Assembly: GCF_017874035.1 (NCBI RefSeq)
Contig: NZ_JAGGKV010000019.1
Span: 79,248-143,247, forward strand
Direction: 5' to 3'
Source of the DNA: Paenibacillus aceris
Lineage (GTDB): Bacteria > Bacillota > Bacilli > Paenibacillales > NBRC-103111
DNA length: 64,000 nt
Each line of letters begins with the position of its first letter. Position 1 is the first letter of the stretch. Below, one piece after another: positions 26,314 through 34,811 of the stretch. The notes beneath the pieces were generated by a model that was not told where the DNA came from, ran no database searches, and saw only the letters and a list, made by a program, of their open reading frames with translations. Both the position numbers and the translations under genes were made by a program.

Positions 26314-28014
26314 TTACATATCCGTCTCAAGCAGATTCAGGATCACCTGCGCCGCTTCCACACGTACGGCGTCAGATTGCGGGTCGAATTGACCTCCGCT
26401 TCTTCCCTGCATCAATTTCATCGCAGAAGCTTTGTTTACGGCTTCTTGCGCCCATACTGAAACGTTCGCTGTGTCCGTATAACTCTGCTGTGTACTATTT
26501 GCGCTAACGGATTTCCCGTTCTTATACTCGTAGGCTCTTACAAGCAAAACTGCCATCTGCTCACGAGTCAGTTGTGCGTTCGGGGCGAACGTGCTGTCGG
26601 TTAACCCGGTGATCAACCCGGCCGCATTGGCTGCCGCCACATCACCAGCGTACCAGTCATTGGAAGAAACATCGGTAAAGGTTGAGGTCTTGCTTTGCGG
26701 CTGCAATCCCAGTGCTTTCACAAGAAGTGAAGTGAACTCCGCTCGTGTCGTTAAGCCATTCGGGTTAAACTCGCTCTCGGTCACACCGCCCACGATATGC
26801 TTTGCGGAAAGCGTCTGCAAAGTTTCATGCGCCCAATGATCGGCCGGTACATCCTTGTACTCTTTGTTGTATTCCAATACCGCATATTTGCTCAAATGAG
26901 AAAGCTTGACGTTAATGGTGTTCGCTTCTTTATCAACCTTGCCGCCAATGTATTCCCATTCATTTGTTTGTTCGTTCAGATAATAGATGCCAAGCAGCTT
27001 CTTATTCTTATCAGCCATTTCGAGAGGTAAAGAGAGCATTAAGCCTTCTGTAAACTTGGTCAGTTTCACCTCGGTGCTGTCCGCTTTTTTCAACGTGATA
27101 CTGAATTCGTAAACCTGCCCTGCTATTCTCACTTTTGCGGAGTGATCGGCAGCCGGCGCAGCCCCTGCACCCGTGTCAGCAACAGGGACCATTTGCACCT
27201 GTACGGAGGCACCATCCACATTTCCAGCTTGCTGCTTTAAGCTGTCCAAGGTGCTTTTGCCGATGGTAATCGCCACTTGCCCGTTCTTAATCTGGAGTCC
27301 GTTTCCAGTCAATTGTGATAACGGAACTTCGGCTTTCGTCTGCCCCTTGTCCAACTCTACGATAACTATTTCCTTCTCTTTGCCTTTGTCTTTGTCTTTG
27401 TCTTTGTCTTTGTCTTTGTCTTTGTCTTTGTCTTTGTCTTTGTCTTTGTTGTTGTCGGACCCCCCGTCCGAACTTTGGACAAATACCCTCACACCCACCG
27501 TAGAACCGTCTGCCTGAAATTCTTTCCCGAAAGCGTCACCTAAGCTGACCGAGCTTGCCGTAATTGTGCCGGATGCGGTCTGTGACAGCTGCTTAGAAGT
27601 GAATTCCAGTTCGACGACATCTGTACTGCCCGTCACCGGATGTTCAGCTCCTTCGCTTGCCACTAAGAGACGGAGTTGCCCCGGCATATTGTTCTCGGAA
27701 GCGATAATCGTTACGCCATCAATGAGCGAATTAGCTTTTACAAACGTATACAAATCTGCGTTATATTGAAACTTTAAATCCTGAGCGTACGCGGGGCTCT
27801 TCACATTGGCAAGCCCGAATACAACCTTGAAGCTTTGACTTGGCTGCACAGAGGAAGGTCCGGATAAGGCCGACAGCAGAGTGTCGTTTGTTTGTTTCGC
27901 AACTGTCACATTCGCATCCAAATTAGCCGCCGCGCTTGCCAAAGCGGCGCTCGGTACGAAAGAACCGCAGGTTAACAGGGTAGACAAACTAATCACAAGT
28001 AATTTCCGTCTCAT
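26314..28014 (-). CDS. Cohesin-domain protein with Lys-Asp repeat linker and SLH anchor
   Basis: 566 aa, exported (signal ends near ALASAAA). Residues about 50-180 form a cohesin-like beta domain (SVQPSQSFKVVFGLANVKS, VVELEFTSK). A (Lys-Asp)n spacer at about 190-215 follows, then a beta-rich middle. Three C-terminal SLH units follow (YKDVPADHWAHETLQTLSAK; FTDVSSNDWYAGDVAAANAA; WAQEAVNKASAMKLMQG). It should sit on the cell wall and may hold dockerin partners. The repeat spacer is encoded by a 6-bp microsatellite. Confidence 0.9.
   Translation of the reverse strand: MRRKLLVISLSTLLTCGSFVPSAALASAAANLDANVTVAKQTNDTLLSALSGPSSVQPSQSFKVVFGLANVKSPAYAQDLKFQYNADLYTFVKANSLIDGVTIIASENNMPGQLRLLVASEGAEHPVTGSTDVVELEFTSKQLSQTASGTITASSVSLGDAFGKEFQADGSTVGVRVFVQSSDGGSDNNKDKDKDKDKDKDKDKDKDKDKGKEKEIVIVELDKGQTKAEVPLSQLTGNGLQIKNGQVAITIGKSTLDSLKQQAGNVDGASVQVQMVPVADTGAGAAPAADHSAKVRIAGQVYEFSITLKKADSTEVKLTKFTEGLMLSLPLEMADKNKKLLGIYYLNEQTNEWEYIGGKVDKEANTINVKLSHLSKYAVLEYNKEYKDVPADHWAHETLQTLSAKHIVGGVTESEFNPNGLTTRAEFTSLLVKALGLQPQSKTSTFTDVSSNDWYAGDVAAANAAGLITGLTDSTFAPNAQLTREQMAVLLVRAYEYKNGKSVSANSTQQSYTDTANVSVWAQEAVNKASAMKLMQGRSGGQFDPQSDAVRVEAAQVILNLLETDM
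27385..27444 (+). repeat. Hexanucleotide microsatellite (TTTGTC)10
   Basis: Ten perfect TTTGTC units in frame inside the cohesin/SLH gene, coding Lys-Asp on the minus strand. Slippage would change linker length by two residues without a frame shift. Confidence 0.95.
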
Positions 28015-28174
28015 GAATTCATTCCATCCTTTCGGTAGTTAACTCTCATATTACGATAGTACTACCAAATTCAAGAAAAATCGACATATAATTTGAGACT
28101 TAAGCAATGTTTTTCGCGTTTTTATGACATCAAGGCATAATTCGAATGTCCTGGTCGTTGGATGATTTAAACCA

Positions 28175-29090
28175 GTAGGGGGATAATATTCACAAATCAT
28201 GTTGAAGATCAAGATATTCGCGGGCTGCTTCGCGCTAGGTTTTTCACAAAATCATGTGGATAAGGTCGCTCAACTATTTGCCAATGAGAAGTATCCGGTT
28301 CCTCAAGGCTTTACTGATAAAGATGTAAATTTAACGGCTCCAAGACTGTATAGCGATAAGTTAATACTCTATTATATGTTAAACATGGCGAAGCTCGGGT
28401 TATTCGCTTACAGCACTGGGCTTACTTTTTCAGAGAGAGCAGATATCATAGAATTAATTTCGACTTGCTTGATGGAATCAAAAGAGCTGCATAACAATGC
28501 CAAAATGATGGCGCAGAAAAAAGGCGTCTATATCCATTGTCCTATTATACCTACGCCTAGCAGCGTGGAATTCGTTCATAAACAGAGCTTTTTAGGTGGT
28601 TTATTTTCGGAGAAACGGCCACTAATCGCAAATGAAATCGCCAATCTTACGTATAACGTTGAACGCAATGTTTTAGGAAAATCGCTTATTATTAGTTTTA
28701 GCCAGGTTGCTAAAATAGAAGCGGTGCGCAAATACTTTGTGCGCGGCAGGGAAATCGCACAAAACAAATTGATGTTTTTAGTATGCTGCTAAGAGAAAGT
28801 TTCTTACCATCACCGATGACATTAGAAGCCGATGTCACTGATTCTAAAATACCACCGTTTTCGGACAAACTCATGATGGTCCAAATTACGAGTTTAGTCG
28901 CTTCAGGAATTGGACAATATGGTGCTTCTCTGTCGCAAAGTCCTCGAGCTGATTTAGCATCTACTTATACGCGGTTATCTGCTAAACTTGGGAATTATGG
29001 CGGCGGATGTAGCAGAAATTCTTATAGATCACGGATGGATGGAAAAGCCGCCACATGCAGCAAATAGGGAAGCTCTGGCAAATTTGTGCT
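28175..29090 (+). pseudogene. DUF3231-family protein gene, multiply frameshifted
   Basis: Pieces in changing frames read NHVEDQDIRGLLR, then SQNHVDKVAQLFANEKYPVP and the long piece to about 28785. The next piece is LLRESFLPSPMTLEADVTDS, and the end reads ILIDHGWMEKPPH. Together they resemble a DUF3231 protein, a Bacillales family of about 330 aa often linked to spore-formers. Shifts occur near 28240, 28785 and 29010. The function is unknown and the gene is dead. Confidence 0.7.
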
Positions 29091-29130
29091 GGTTTAGTTT
29101 CACGCGAGACGAATCCCATTCGATAAAATG

Positions 29131-29171
29131 AAAAAGGAGCTAAGCGGCTTTACCTGCTTATCTCCTTTTTT
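29131..29171 (+). terminator. Terminator after the DUF3231 pseudogene
   Basis: AAAAAGGAG, TAAGC and matching GCTTA, CTCCTTTTTT arms with a 10-base loop and T-run. Confidence 0.75.
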
Positions 29172-29505
29172 GGGGCATCCACTGCTGTGCTCTTGAGAAA
29201 GATCGGGAACTACAGGACGCTATTTGTGCTCGATGGGCTGTTTTCACGTTGTTAACGGAACTACAGTCGCTTATTTGCCCAAGCAGCCTTCACATCGCTT
29301 AAAATCGGCAGAATAGCGGAACAAGGTTCCCACTTATTCATCAAATCACTGACATTGGGGCAAATATCGAACTCTTGTTCTCATTAGCAACAGGTGGTCA
29401 TCCCTAGCCTTTGGAGACAGCACCCTTTTATCTTTATCCACAGGGCTTAAACGCTGTTTTCAAAATAATTAAGGCGTAGGTACCCTGCTGCCATTCAAAT
29501 CAAAT
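29172..29505. repeat. Interspersed repeat array A (two forward, two inverted units)
   Basis: No gene. Forward units at 29206-29229 and 29257-29280 begin GGAACTACAG and end in TATTTG plus two or three bases. Inverted units at 29305-29330 and 29357-29382 carry the reverse form (AATAGCGG, GTTCC). The same arrangement occurs at 45220-45397, with a partial one near 63856-63940. Confidence 0.8.
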
Positions 29506-30264
29506 TCAAATACCGAACGTATTACCGCCGTTTACCGAAAGGCACTGCCCTGTAATAAACGCAGACTCTGACGAAGCTAAGAAAACAACAGCATTTGCGA
29601 TATCCGCAGGCTCGCCGACCCGCCCAAGGGGCACACCGGCGCTATAGCCTTCCGTACTAACGCCCTCATGCCTCTCCACAGGTATCCATCCCGGTGCAAT
29701 CAGATTCACCCTAATACCATGTGGACCCAGCTCACTGGCCCAAGATCGCGTCATTCCCACCATGGCTGACTTGGCCGTCACGTAGCTGGAGAAATTCGCA
29801 TTCCCGATTTGAACCACCTCGCTGCCAATGTGAATGATGCTGCCTTCTCCCTTAAGCTTCATACTTGGGAGCACCGCTTTTGCAAGCAGCAGGGGCGCCT
29901 TCACGAAAAATTCCAGCTGATCCATGTAAGTCTGCCATGAACTCTCTTCAATCGATAGCATCGGCTGCGGGCCTGTCGCATTATTGACCAGAATATCAAT
30001 ACTCCTGCCAAAATGCTGCTCCACGCGCCCGTTGAGATCGGCCACTTCTGCCTCGTTTGTGATATCAGCGCGAAAAGCAATCGCGCTGCCGCCCGCGGTA
30101 GTGATAAGGCGAACCGTTTCCTCCGCATCCTGTACGTTATTCGCGTAATTGACAGCGACGTCGGCCCCTGCTGCCGCAAGTGCAGCTGCGATATGCCGCC
30201 CTAGTCCGCGGGAAGCACCGGTAACAAGCGCGATCTTCCCCTCCAGCCTTGTTGATGAATTCAA
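29506..30264 (-). CDS. SDR-family NAD(P)-dependent oxidoreductase
   Basis: About 252 aa. Rossmann TGASRGLGRHIAAALA, NNA at the strand 4 end, the catalytic serine in HIGSEV, YVTAK, and the C-terminal FITGQCLSVNGG are all intact. The start is taken as TTG at 30264 because GAGGTG lies 6 bases upstream; a GTG at 30273 overlaps that site. It is last in the operon with the dioxygenase and ABC genes, so a role in modifying the imported compound is inferred. Confidence 0.88.
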   Translation of the reverse strand: MNSSTRLEGKIALVTGASRGLGRHIAAALAAAGADVAVNYANNVQDAEETVRLITTAGGSAIAFRADITNEAEVADLNGRVEQHFGRSIDILVNNATGPQPMLSIEESSWQTYMDQLEFFVKAPLLLAKAVLPSMKLKGEGSIIHIGSEVVQIGNANFSSYVTAKSAMVGMTRSWASELGPHGIRVNLIAPGWIPVERHEGVSTEGYSAGVPLGRVGEPADIANAVVFLASSESAFITGQCLSVNGGNTFGI

Positions 30265-30292
30265 TGGGTCCACCTCTTCCTAAGTAGCACTC

Positions 30293-31120
30293 TTATTTAT
30301 AGACACTGTTGCCAGCATCCTGATTGTACAGCTCCTTCAATGGTACCATAGATTCTGAGGGAACATAATATTTAAACGGGTTCTCATCTATGACGCCCAG
30401 AAGCTGATTCCGATAAGGTGAAGCGTTTTCCAGGAGCCGGTCAGACGCCGTTCGATAATCAATAGGTCTTAGCCAAATCGGACTATAACCGAGGAACAGC
30501 TGCCGGCGTGTAAATTCCGAGCGATTAGGCGCTCCGGCATGCCACAGGTTTTGCGGGAAAATAAACACATCACCCGGTTTGCCGCATACTTGCACTTCCC
30601 CTGCCACCTGCCCTTGCACATCCTGACTTTCTGGATGAAACACCTTATTATGTGATCCAGGGATAATTTTCGTATTACCGCGGTCCGGTTGGGTCATATC
30701 GCTCAGAATATAGCAAGTTTTAATGTAATAGGTAGAGGTAATGCCATTTTGCTTCGGAAACTGTGGATGCGGCCCGTCTTGATGCCAGTTGATGAAACTG
30801 TGCGACTCGGTTTTCACATCGTTCGGATTCGGTTTACGAATGGTTAAATGTGAGATGTGCAGTTGAATGTTATAGCCAAGCAGATTAACCATTAGAGGAA
30901 GCAGAGTGGGCTCATCGATAAGTGAAGCAATCTCATCGTCACGCTCTATACTGTTATAAATGTTATATGCTAATGATTCCGGTTCTTCGGAGACGATTCG
31001 GTCAATCGCGGCATTCAATCGATTAACTTTATCTTCCGATAGAACGCCCGGCAGGATCAAATAACCGTTCTCGTTAAATTGTTGAATCAGTGCAGGAATA
31101 TCCAGTTTTGTTTGTGTCAT
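30293..31120 (-). CDS. Phytanoyl-CoA dioxygenase-family (PhyH) Fe(II)/2-oxoglutarate enzyme
   Basis: 275 aa. Iron ligands are the HxD of INWHQDGPHP and the distal His in NLWHAGAPNRSEFTRRQ, where the Arg would bind 2-oxoglutarate. Such enzymes hydroxylate small molecules; the substrate is unknown. It lies between the sugar-binding lipoprotein gene and the SDR, on the same strand. The pair suggests oxidative processing of the imported ligand. Confidence 0.88.
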   Translation of the reverse strand: MTQTKLDIPALIQQFNENGYLILPGVLSEDKVNRLNAAIDRIVSEEPESLAYNIYNSIERDDEIASLIDEPTLLPLMVNLLGYNIQLHISHLTIRKPNPNDVKTESHSFINWHQDGPHPQFPKQNGITSTYYIKTCYILSDMTQPDRGNTKIIPGSHNKVFHPESQDVQGQVAGEVQVCGKPGDVFIFPQNLWHAGAPNRSEFTRRQLFLGYSPIWLRPIDYRTASDRLLENASPYRNQLLGVIDENPFKYYVPSESMVPLKELYNQDAGNSVYK

Positions 31121-31162
31121 GTGAATACACTCCTCTTTTTAATTTAATGGTCATTCTCTTGT

Positions 31163-31176
31163 TTTACACGTGTAAA
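31163..31176. promoter_or_regulatory. Perfect 14-bp palindrome TTTACACGTGTAAA
   Basis: Lies between the lipoprotein and dioxygenase genes. It resembles an operator for a helix-turn-helix dimer, but no candidate regulator of the LacI type is in the window. Confidence 0.4.
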
Positions 31177-31189
31177 TATTGCTTTTAAA

Positions 31190-31221
31190 GGAAAAGGAAG
31201 CCCCTTTCTCCTTCCTTTTCC
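31190..31221 (-). terminator. Hairpin after the lipoprotein gene
   Basis: Perfect 11-bp arms GGAAAAGGAAG and CTTCCTTTTCC around a 10-base loop. The T-run is short, so it may be an attenuator or mRNA stabiliser inside the operon. Confidence 0.5.
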
Positions 31222-31229
31222 TCAGGCTA

Positions 31230-32768
31230 TTATTTCACGTAGCCAAGCTCTTTGATTCTTTTGTCCGCAGCGTCCAAATAAGCCTTATAATTCATCGAGC
31301 TTTCCAATGTCTTCAAAAAACTGTCGTATTCACTGAGCGGACGCTTGCCATATAAGAATTTGGAGAATTCTTCTTCAATATAGCGACTCGCATCTGCAGC
31401 ATTGTAGCCATTCGGCATATCGACAAATCCAGCCAATCCATCAATATGCGGCTGTTTGCTCGCGAATTCCATAAACTGTGCCTGCGGTCCGAATTTCACC
31501 GTCAAATAATCCATTTCCGGGCGGCCTGCGAATTGATACAGCCAGAAATAACCGCCTTCTTTGCCCATCAAATCTGTCGGAACAACTTTGCTGCCATCCA
31601 GATTATAGTGCTTGCCTTTCACTCCGTATTGCACCAACAAGGAACCATCTTTGGAGGACACATAGTTCAATAAATCAATGACCTTCTGCAGCTTCTCCGG
31701 ATTTTTCTCAAGCGACTTCGGAACGGCGTACAACGCTGCTGCCTTCCCAATGTCGTAGGCGCTTGCATATTTACCGCCAGGTCCTTTTATGGCATCAACC
31801 TGCACCCATTTGGCGTTCGGGTTCACGGCTTTAATTTGCTCAACAAATTGCTCCTTCGTAACATTCGGCCAATCCAGATAAACGATACCTGCTTGCCCTT
31901 TAATCGCTTTTTGTTGATGTTGAAGGCCTGAGTTTGCCAATAGCTCTGGATCCACCGAGCCGGAAGCAATCATTTTCTGGACGAAAGCTAGCGCATCCTT
32001 CATCCCGGGATCATACAGGGAATTCACCACTTTATTATCCTTTACATAAACGGTTGGTGTACCTCCGTCCATACCTACGCCATAGGCACCAAAAACGGTA
32101 TCAAAAGCGCCCAGTTTACCTCCTGTGAGGCCATACGTATCTTTTTTCCCATTGCCGTCCGGATCCTTCTCGGTGAACGCTTTGGAAACTTCAAGCAATT
32201 CCTCCGGTGTCGTAGGAACTTTCAAATTCAACTTATCGAGCCAATCCTGGCGAATCCAGTACGTATTGTAAGGAACCTGCGGCGACTTGGCGATGGCATA
32301 CGTTTTGCCGTTCAGCATCCCTTTCTTCAAACTGTCAGCCCCAATAAAGTCTTGTACAGACTTCAGCTTATCCAAATAAGGCGTGAGGTCAAGCAAGAGC
32401 CCTTGATCTGTAAATTGCTTCAATTGCTGGCGGTCGACAGCGAATAGATCCGGGAAGTTCGCGGATGACATACGCACGTTTAACTGATTTTTGTAATCAT
32501 CGCCGGATGCATACACGGTTAGATTGAGATCCGTGCCCAACGCCTTATCCAGCTCCTGCTTAATAATGTCCTGATCGGGAGAAGGAAGGCCGCTGCCCGT
32601 TTCGATAATGTCAAGCTTAACTGGCTTGGAGCTGGCTGGCGTTTTGCCGCTCTCCGCTGTTTTGTCGGCAGGTTTATTCGCAGCAGGTGTTCCACCGCAG
32701 CCGGCTATAAGTGTTCCACCAGCGAAAGTCATGGCGAGAAGAATTGGTACGAGCAATTTCTTTTTCAT
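31230..32768 (-). CDS. Extracellular sugar-binding lipoprotein (ABC transporter)
   Basis: 512 aa, with signal LLVPILLAMTFAGGTLIAGC and lipobox IAGCGG. The mature protein (LTPYLDKLKSVQDFIG, GKTYAIAKSPQVPYNTYWIR) is a family 1 solute-binding protein for oligosaccharides. Start at the ATG preceded by AAGGGG; the open frame extends another 28 codons upstream without a site. It follows its two permeases, 97 bp away. Confidence 0.93.
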   Translation of the reverse strand: MKKKLLVPILLAMTFAGGTLIAGCGGTPAANKPADKTAESGKTPASSKPVKLDIIETGSGLPSPDQDIIKQELDKALGTDLNLTVYASGDDYKNQLNVRMSSANFPDLFAVDRQQLKQFTDQGLLLDLTPYLDKLKSVQDFIGADSLKKGMLNGKTYAIAKSPQVPYNTYWIRQDWLDKLNLKVPTTPEELLEVSKAFTEKDPDGNGKKDTYGLTGGKLGAFDTVFGAYGVGMDGGTPTVYVKDNKVVNSLYDPGMKDALAFVQKMIASGSVDPELLANSGLQHQQKAIKGQAGIVYLDWPNVTKEQFVEQIKAVNPNAKWVQVDAIKGPGGKYASAYDIGKAAALYAVPKSLEKNPEKLQKVIDLLNYVSSKDGSLLVQYGVKGKHYNLDGSKVVPTDLMGKEGGYFWLYQFAGRPEMDYLTVKFGPQAQFMEFASKQPHIDGLAGFVDMPNGYNAADASRYIEEEFSKFLYGKRPLSEYDSFLKTLESSMNYKAYLDAADKRIKELGYVK

Positions 32769-32865
32769 AGATACCCCTTCTTTCTTTAAAAAAGTTAAAG
32801 TTGCTTCTATTGTCGCCGTAACAGAACGAACCAGGCTGCAGTCCTGATGCATTCGACATACGGGG

Positions 32866-33726
32866 TCAACCTTTGACGGAGCCCATTAGCATTCCTTTGG
32901 TGAAATGCTTTTGAATGAACGGATACACAAGAATGATCGGTAAGCTTGCAGCGACAACAGACGCCATTTGCATCGTTTCGGTAGGAAGCATATTTTCGGC
33001 ATTTTCAAGCGGTTGCTGGGTCAGCATGAGAATCTCGCGAATAACGACCTGCAAAGGAAACAAATTGCGGTCTGTCACATACATAATCGCTTGGAAAAAT
33101 TCGTTCCAATGACCGACCATGTAGAACAACCCAATTGTGAGCATTGAAGGAACAGAAAGCGGCAATACGATTTGCCATAAAATACGGAATTCCTTAGCGC
33201 CATCCATCCGGGCCGATTCAAACAACTCTTCCGGAAGGCTTTCAAAAAAGCTTTTCATAATCAAAATGTTAAAACTCCAAATCGCATTGGGTAAAATCAT
33301 CGACCAGACGGAATCCAAGAGTCCTAAGGATTTCACAACCAAATAAGTCGGAATGAGTCCTCCGCTGAACAGCATCGTAAAGACGACCATCAGAAGGAAG
33401 AAGCTTCTGCCTGGGAGATTGCGACGGCTAAGCGGATAAGCCATCAGCGAAGTCAAAATCAGATTCACAATCGTACCTACGACGGTGATGAAGATCGTCA
33501 CCCAGAAGGCTTTTGGAATATTCGTTTCGGTGAAAAGCTTGTGATAAGCGCTAAAGGTGACGGACTTAGGAATGAGGATGAAACCTCCGTTTTTCAGTAC
33601 CTCGGAGAAAGGTGTGATGGACACGGCTATCACATACATCAGCGGTACGATCGCCGCCAGTGCAGCAAGCCCGAGGATGACGACGACGATCGTATTTACG
33701 ATCCGGTCTTCCCAGCCTCTTACCAT
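32866..33726 (-). CDS. Carbohydrate ABC permease, YtcP/LplC type
   Basis: 286 aa with six helices and EAA loop (LFESARMDGAKEFRILWQI). It ends FIQKHFTKGMLMGSVKG as in the family. The start overlaps the stop of the upstream permease (ATGGTAA), the same arrangement as at 1729-1735. Confidence 0.93.
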   Translation of the reverse strand: MVRGWEDRIVNTIVVVILGLAALAAIVPLMYVIAVSITPFSEVLKNGGFILIPKSVTFSAYHKLFTETNIPKAFWVTIFITVVGTIVNLILTSLMAYPLSRRNLPGRSFFLLMVVFTMLFSGGLIPTYLVVKSLGLLDSVWSMILPNAIWSFNILIMKSFFESLPEELFESARMDGAKEFRILWQIVLPLSVPSMLTIGLFYMVGHWNEFFQAIMYVTDRNLFPLQVVIREILMLTQQPLENAENMLPTETMQMASVVAASLPIILVYPFIQKHFTKGMLMGSVKG

Positions 33727-34691
33727 ATGCCCTCACCCCATTTCTTGGATAAGTGATTGGAGCCTAGTACCAGGACAAGCCCAATAACCGATTTGAACAA
33801 TCCTACGGCTGCCCCCAGCGAGAAATTAAGCTGCTGCAATCCTGTCCGGAACACCCAGGTGTCCAATATATCCGCAACTTGATACACTTGAATGTTATAC
33901 AGAATATAAATTTGATCGAATCCGGCATCCATAATATGCCCCAGCTTTAAGATGAGCAGAAGCACAATAACATTTCGAATGCCTGGCAGCGTAATGTGCC
34001 AAATCATCCGCAAGCGGCTTGCGCCATCCACTCGTGCAGCCTCGTACAAGGTCGGATCGATCGCTGTCATCGCTGCCAAGTAGATGATCGCGCCCCAGCC
34101 AAGATCTTTCCAAACTTCCGAACTGACCAGAATCGTCCGGAAGTAATCAACCGATGTCATGAATCCTATCGATTGTCCGCCGGCATCTTCGATAAAGCGG
34201 TTGACAATTCCGGAGTTTTGCGAAAGGAGTGCAATTAAAATACCGTAAATAATCACCCATGATAAGAAATGCGGCATGTACGTTAGCGTCTGTACAACAG
34301 TTTTAAACCAGCGCAGCCTGCACTCATTGAGAAGCAGCGCCATAATAATGGGCGGTGCCATGCCGAAAAGCAGCTTATAGATGCTAATGACGAATGTGTT
34401 GACCATGAGCTGTCCGAAATAAGGGGAATCAAAAAACGTTTGAAAATGCTTGTACCATGGATCAGCCCAACCACTGCCGAGAATGCCATCTAATATTTGA
34501 AAATCTTTAAATGCAATAATCACACCATACATGGGAATATAGCGGAAAATTACGTAATAAATAACGCCAGGCAAAAGCATGAGATAGAAAGCCCGAAAGG
34601 CCCAAACCTGCTTCGCAGATAATTTAAGCCTCGTTTCCTTTACTTTGCTCCCCGCCCCTGTTTCCTTCCCAATTGCAACTTGCTGTTCCAT
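33720..34691 (-). CDS. Sugar ABC permease, LplB type
   Basis: About 323 aa. It has a charged N-terminus of about 40 residues, then LMLLPGVIYYVIFRYIPMYG and EAA loop LYEAARVDGASRLRMIWHI. ATG at 34691 is preceded by AGAGGTGG; the longer frame to 34718 is not supported. First transport gene of the operon, following the two-component genes. Confidence 0.93.
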   Translation of the reverse strand: MEQQVAIGKETGAGSKVKETRLKLSAKQVWAFRAFYLMLLPGVIYYVIFRYIPMYGVIIAFKDFQILDGILGSGWADPWYKHFQTFFDSPYFGQLMVNTFVISIYKLLFGMAPPIIMALLLNECRLRWFKTVVQTLTYMPHFLSWVIIYGILIALLSQNSGIVNRFIEDAGGQSIGFMTSVDYFRTILVSSEVWKDLGWGAIIYLAAMTAIDPTLYEAARVDGASRLRMIWHITLPGIRNVIVLLLILKLGHIMDAGFDQIYILYNIQVYQVADILDTWVFRTGLQQLNFSLGAAVGLFKSVIGLVLVLGSNHLSKKWGEGIW

Positions 34692-34745
34692 GAGGCCACC
34701 TCTTTTCCATCTGATCACTCGCTTCCTAACGGGTTGAGTTTAGTA

Positions 34746-34760
34746 TAGCAAGCGCTTTCT
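34746..34760 (+). promoter_or_regulatory. cre-like site upstream of the second sugar ABC operon
   Basis: TAGCAAGCGCTTTCT fits WTGNAANCGNWNNCW at all but the second position. It lies in the 120-bp gap between the histidine kinase and permease genes, suggesting a separate, CcpA-repressed promoter there. Confidence 0.5.
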
Positions 34761-34811
34761 TTGGAAAATATACAGTGATCCTGCGAAAATGTCCGAATTA
34801 TTGCAAACGCT

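Noticed and set aside
27385..27444. Short regular repeats that could look like a CRISPR array
   Set aside because: The unit is 6 bp with no spacers and lies in frame inside a protein gene, so it is a microsatellite.
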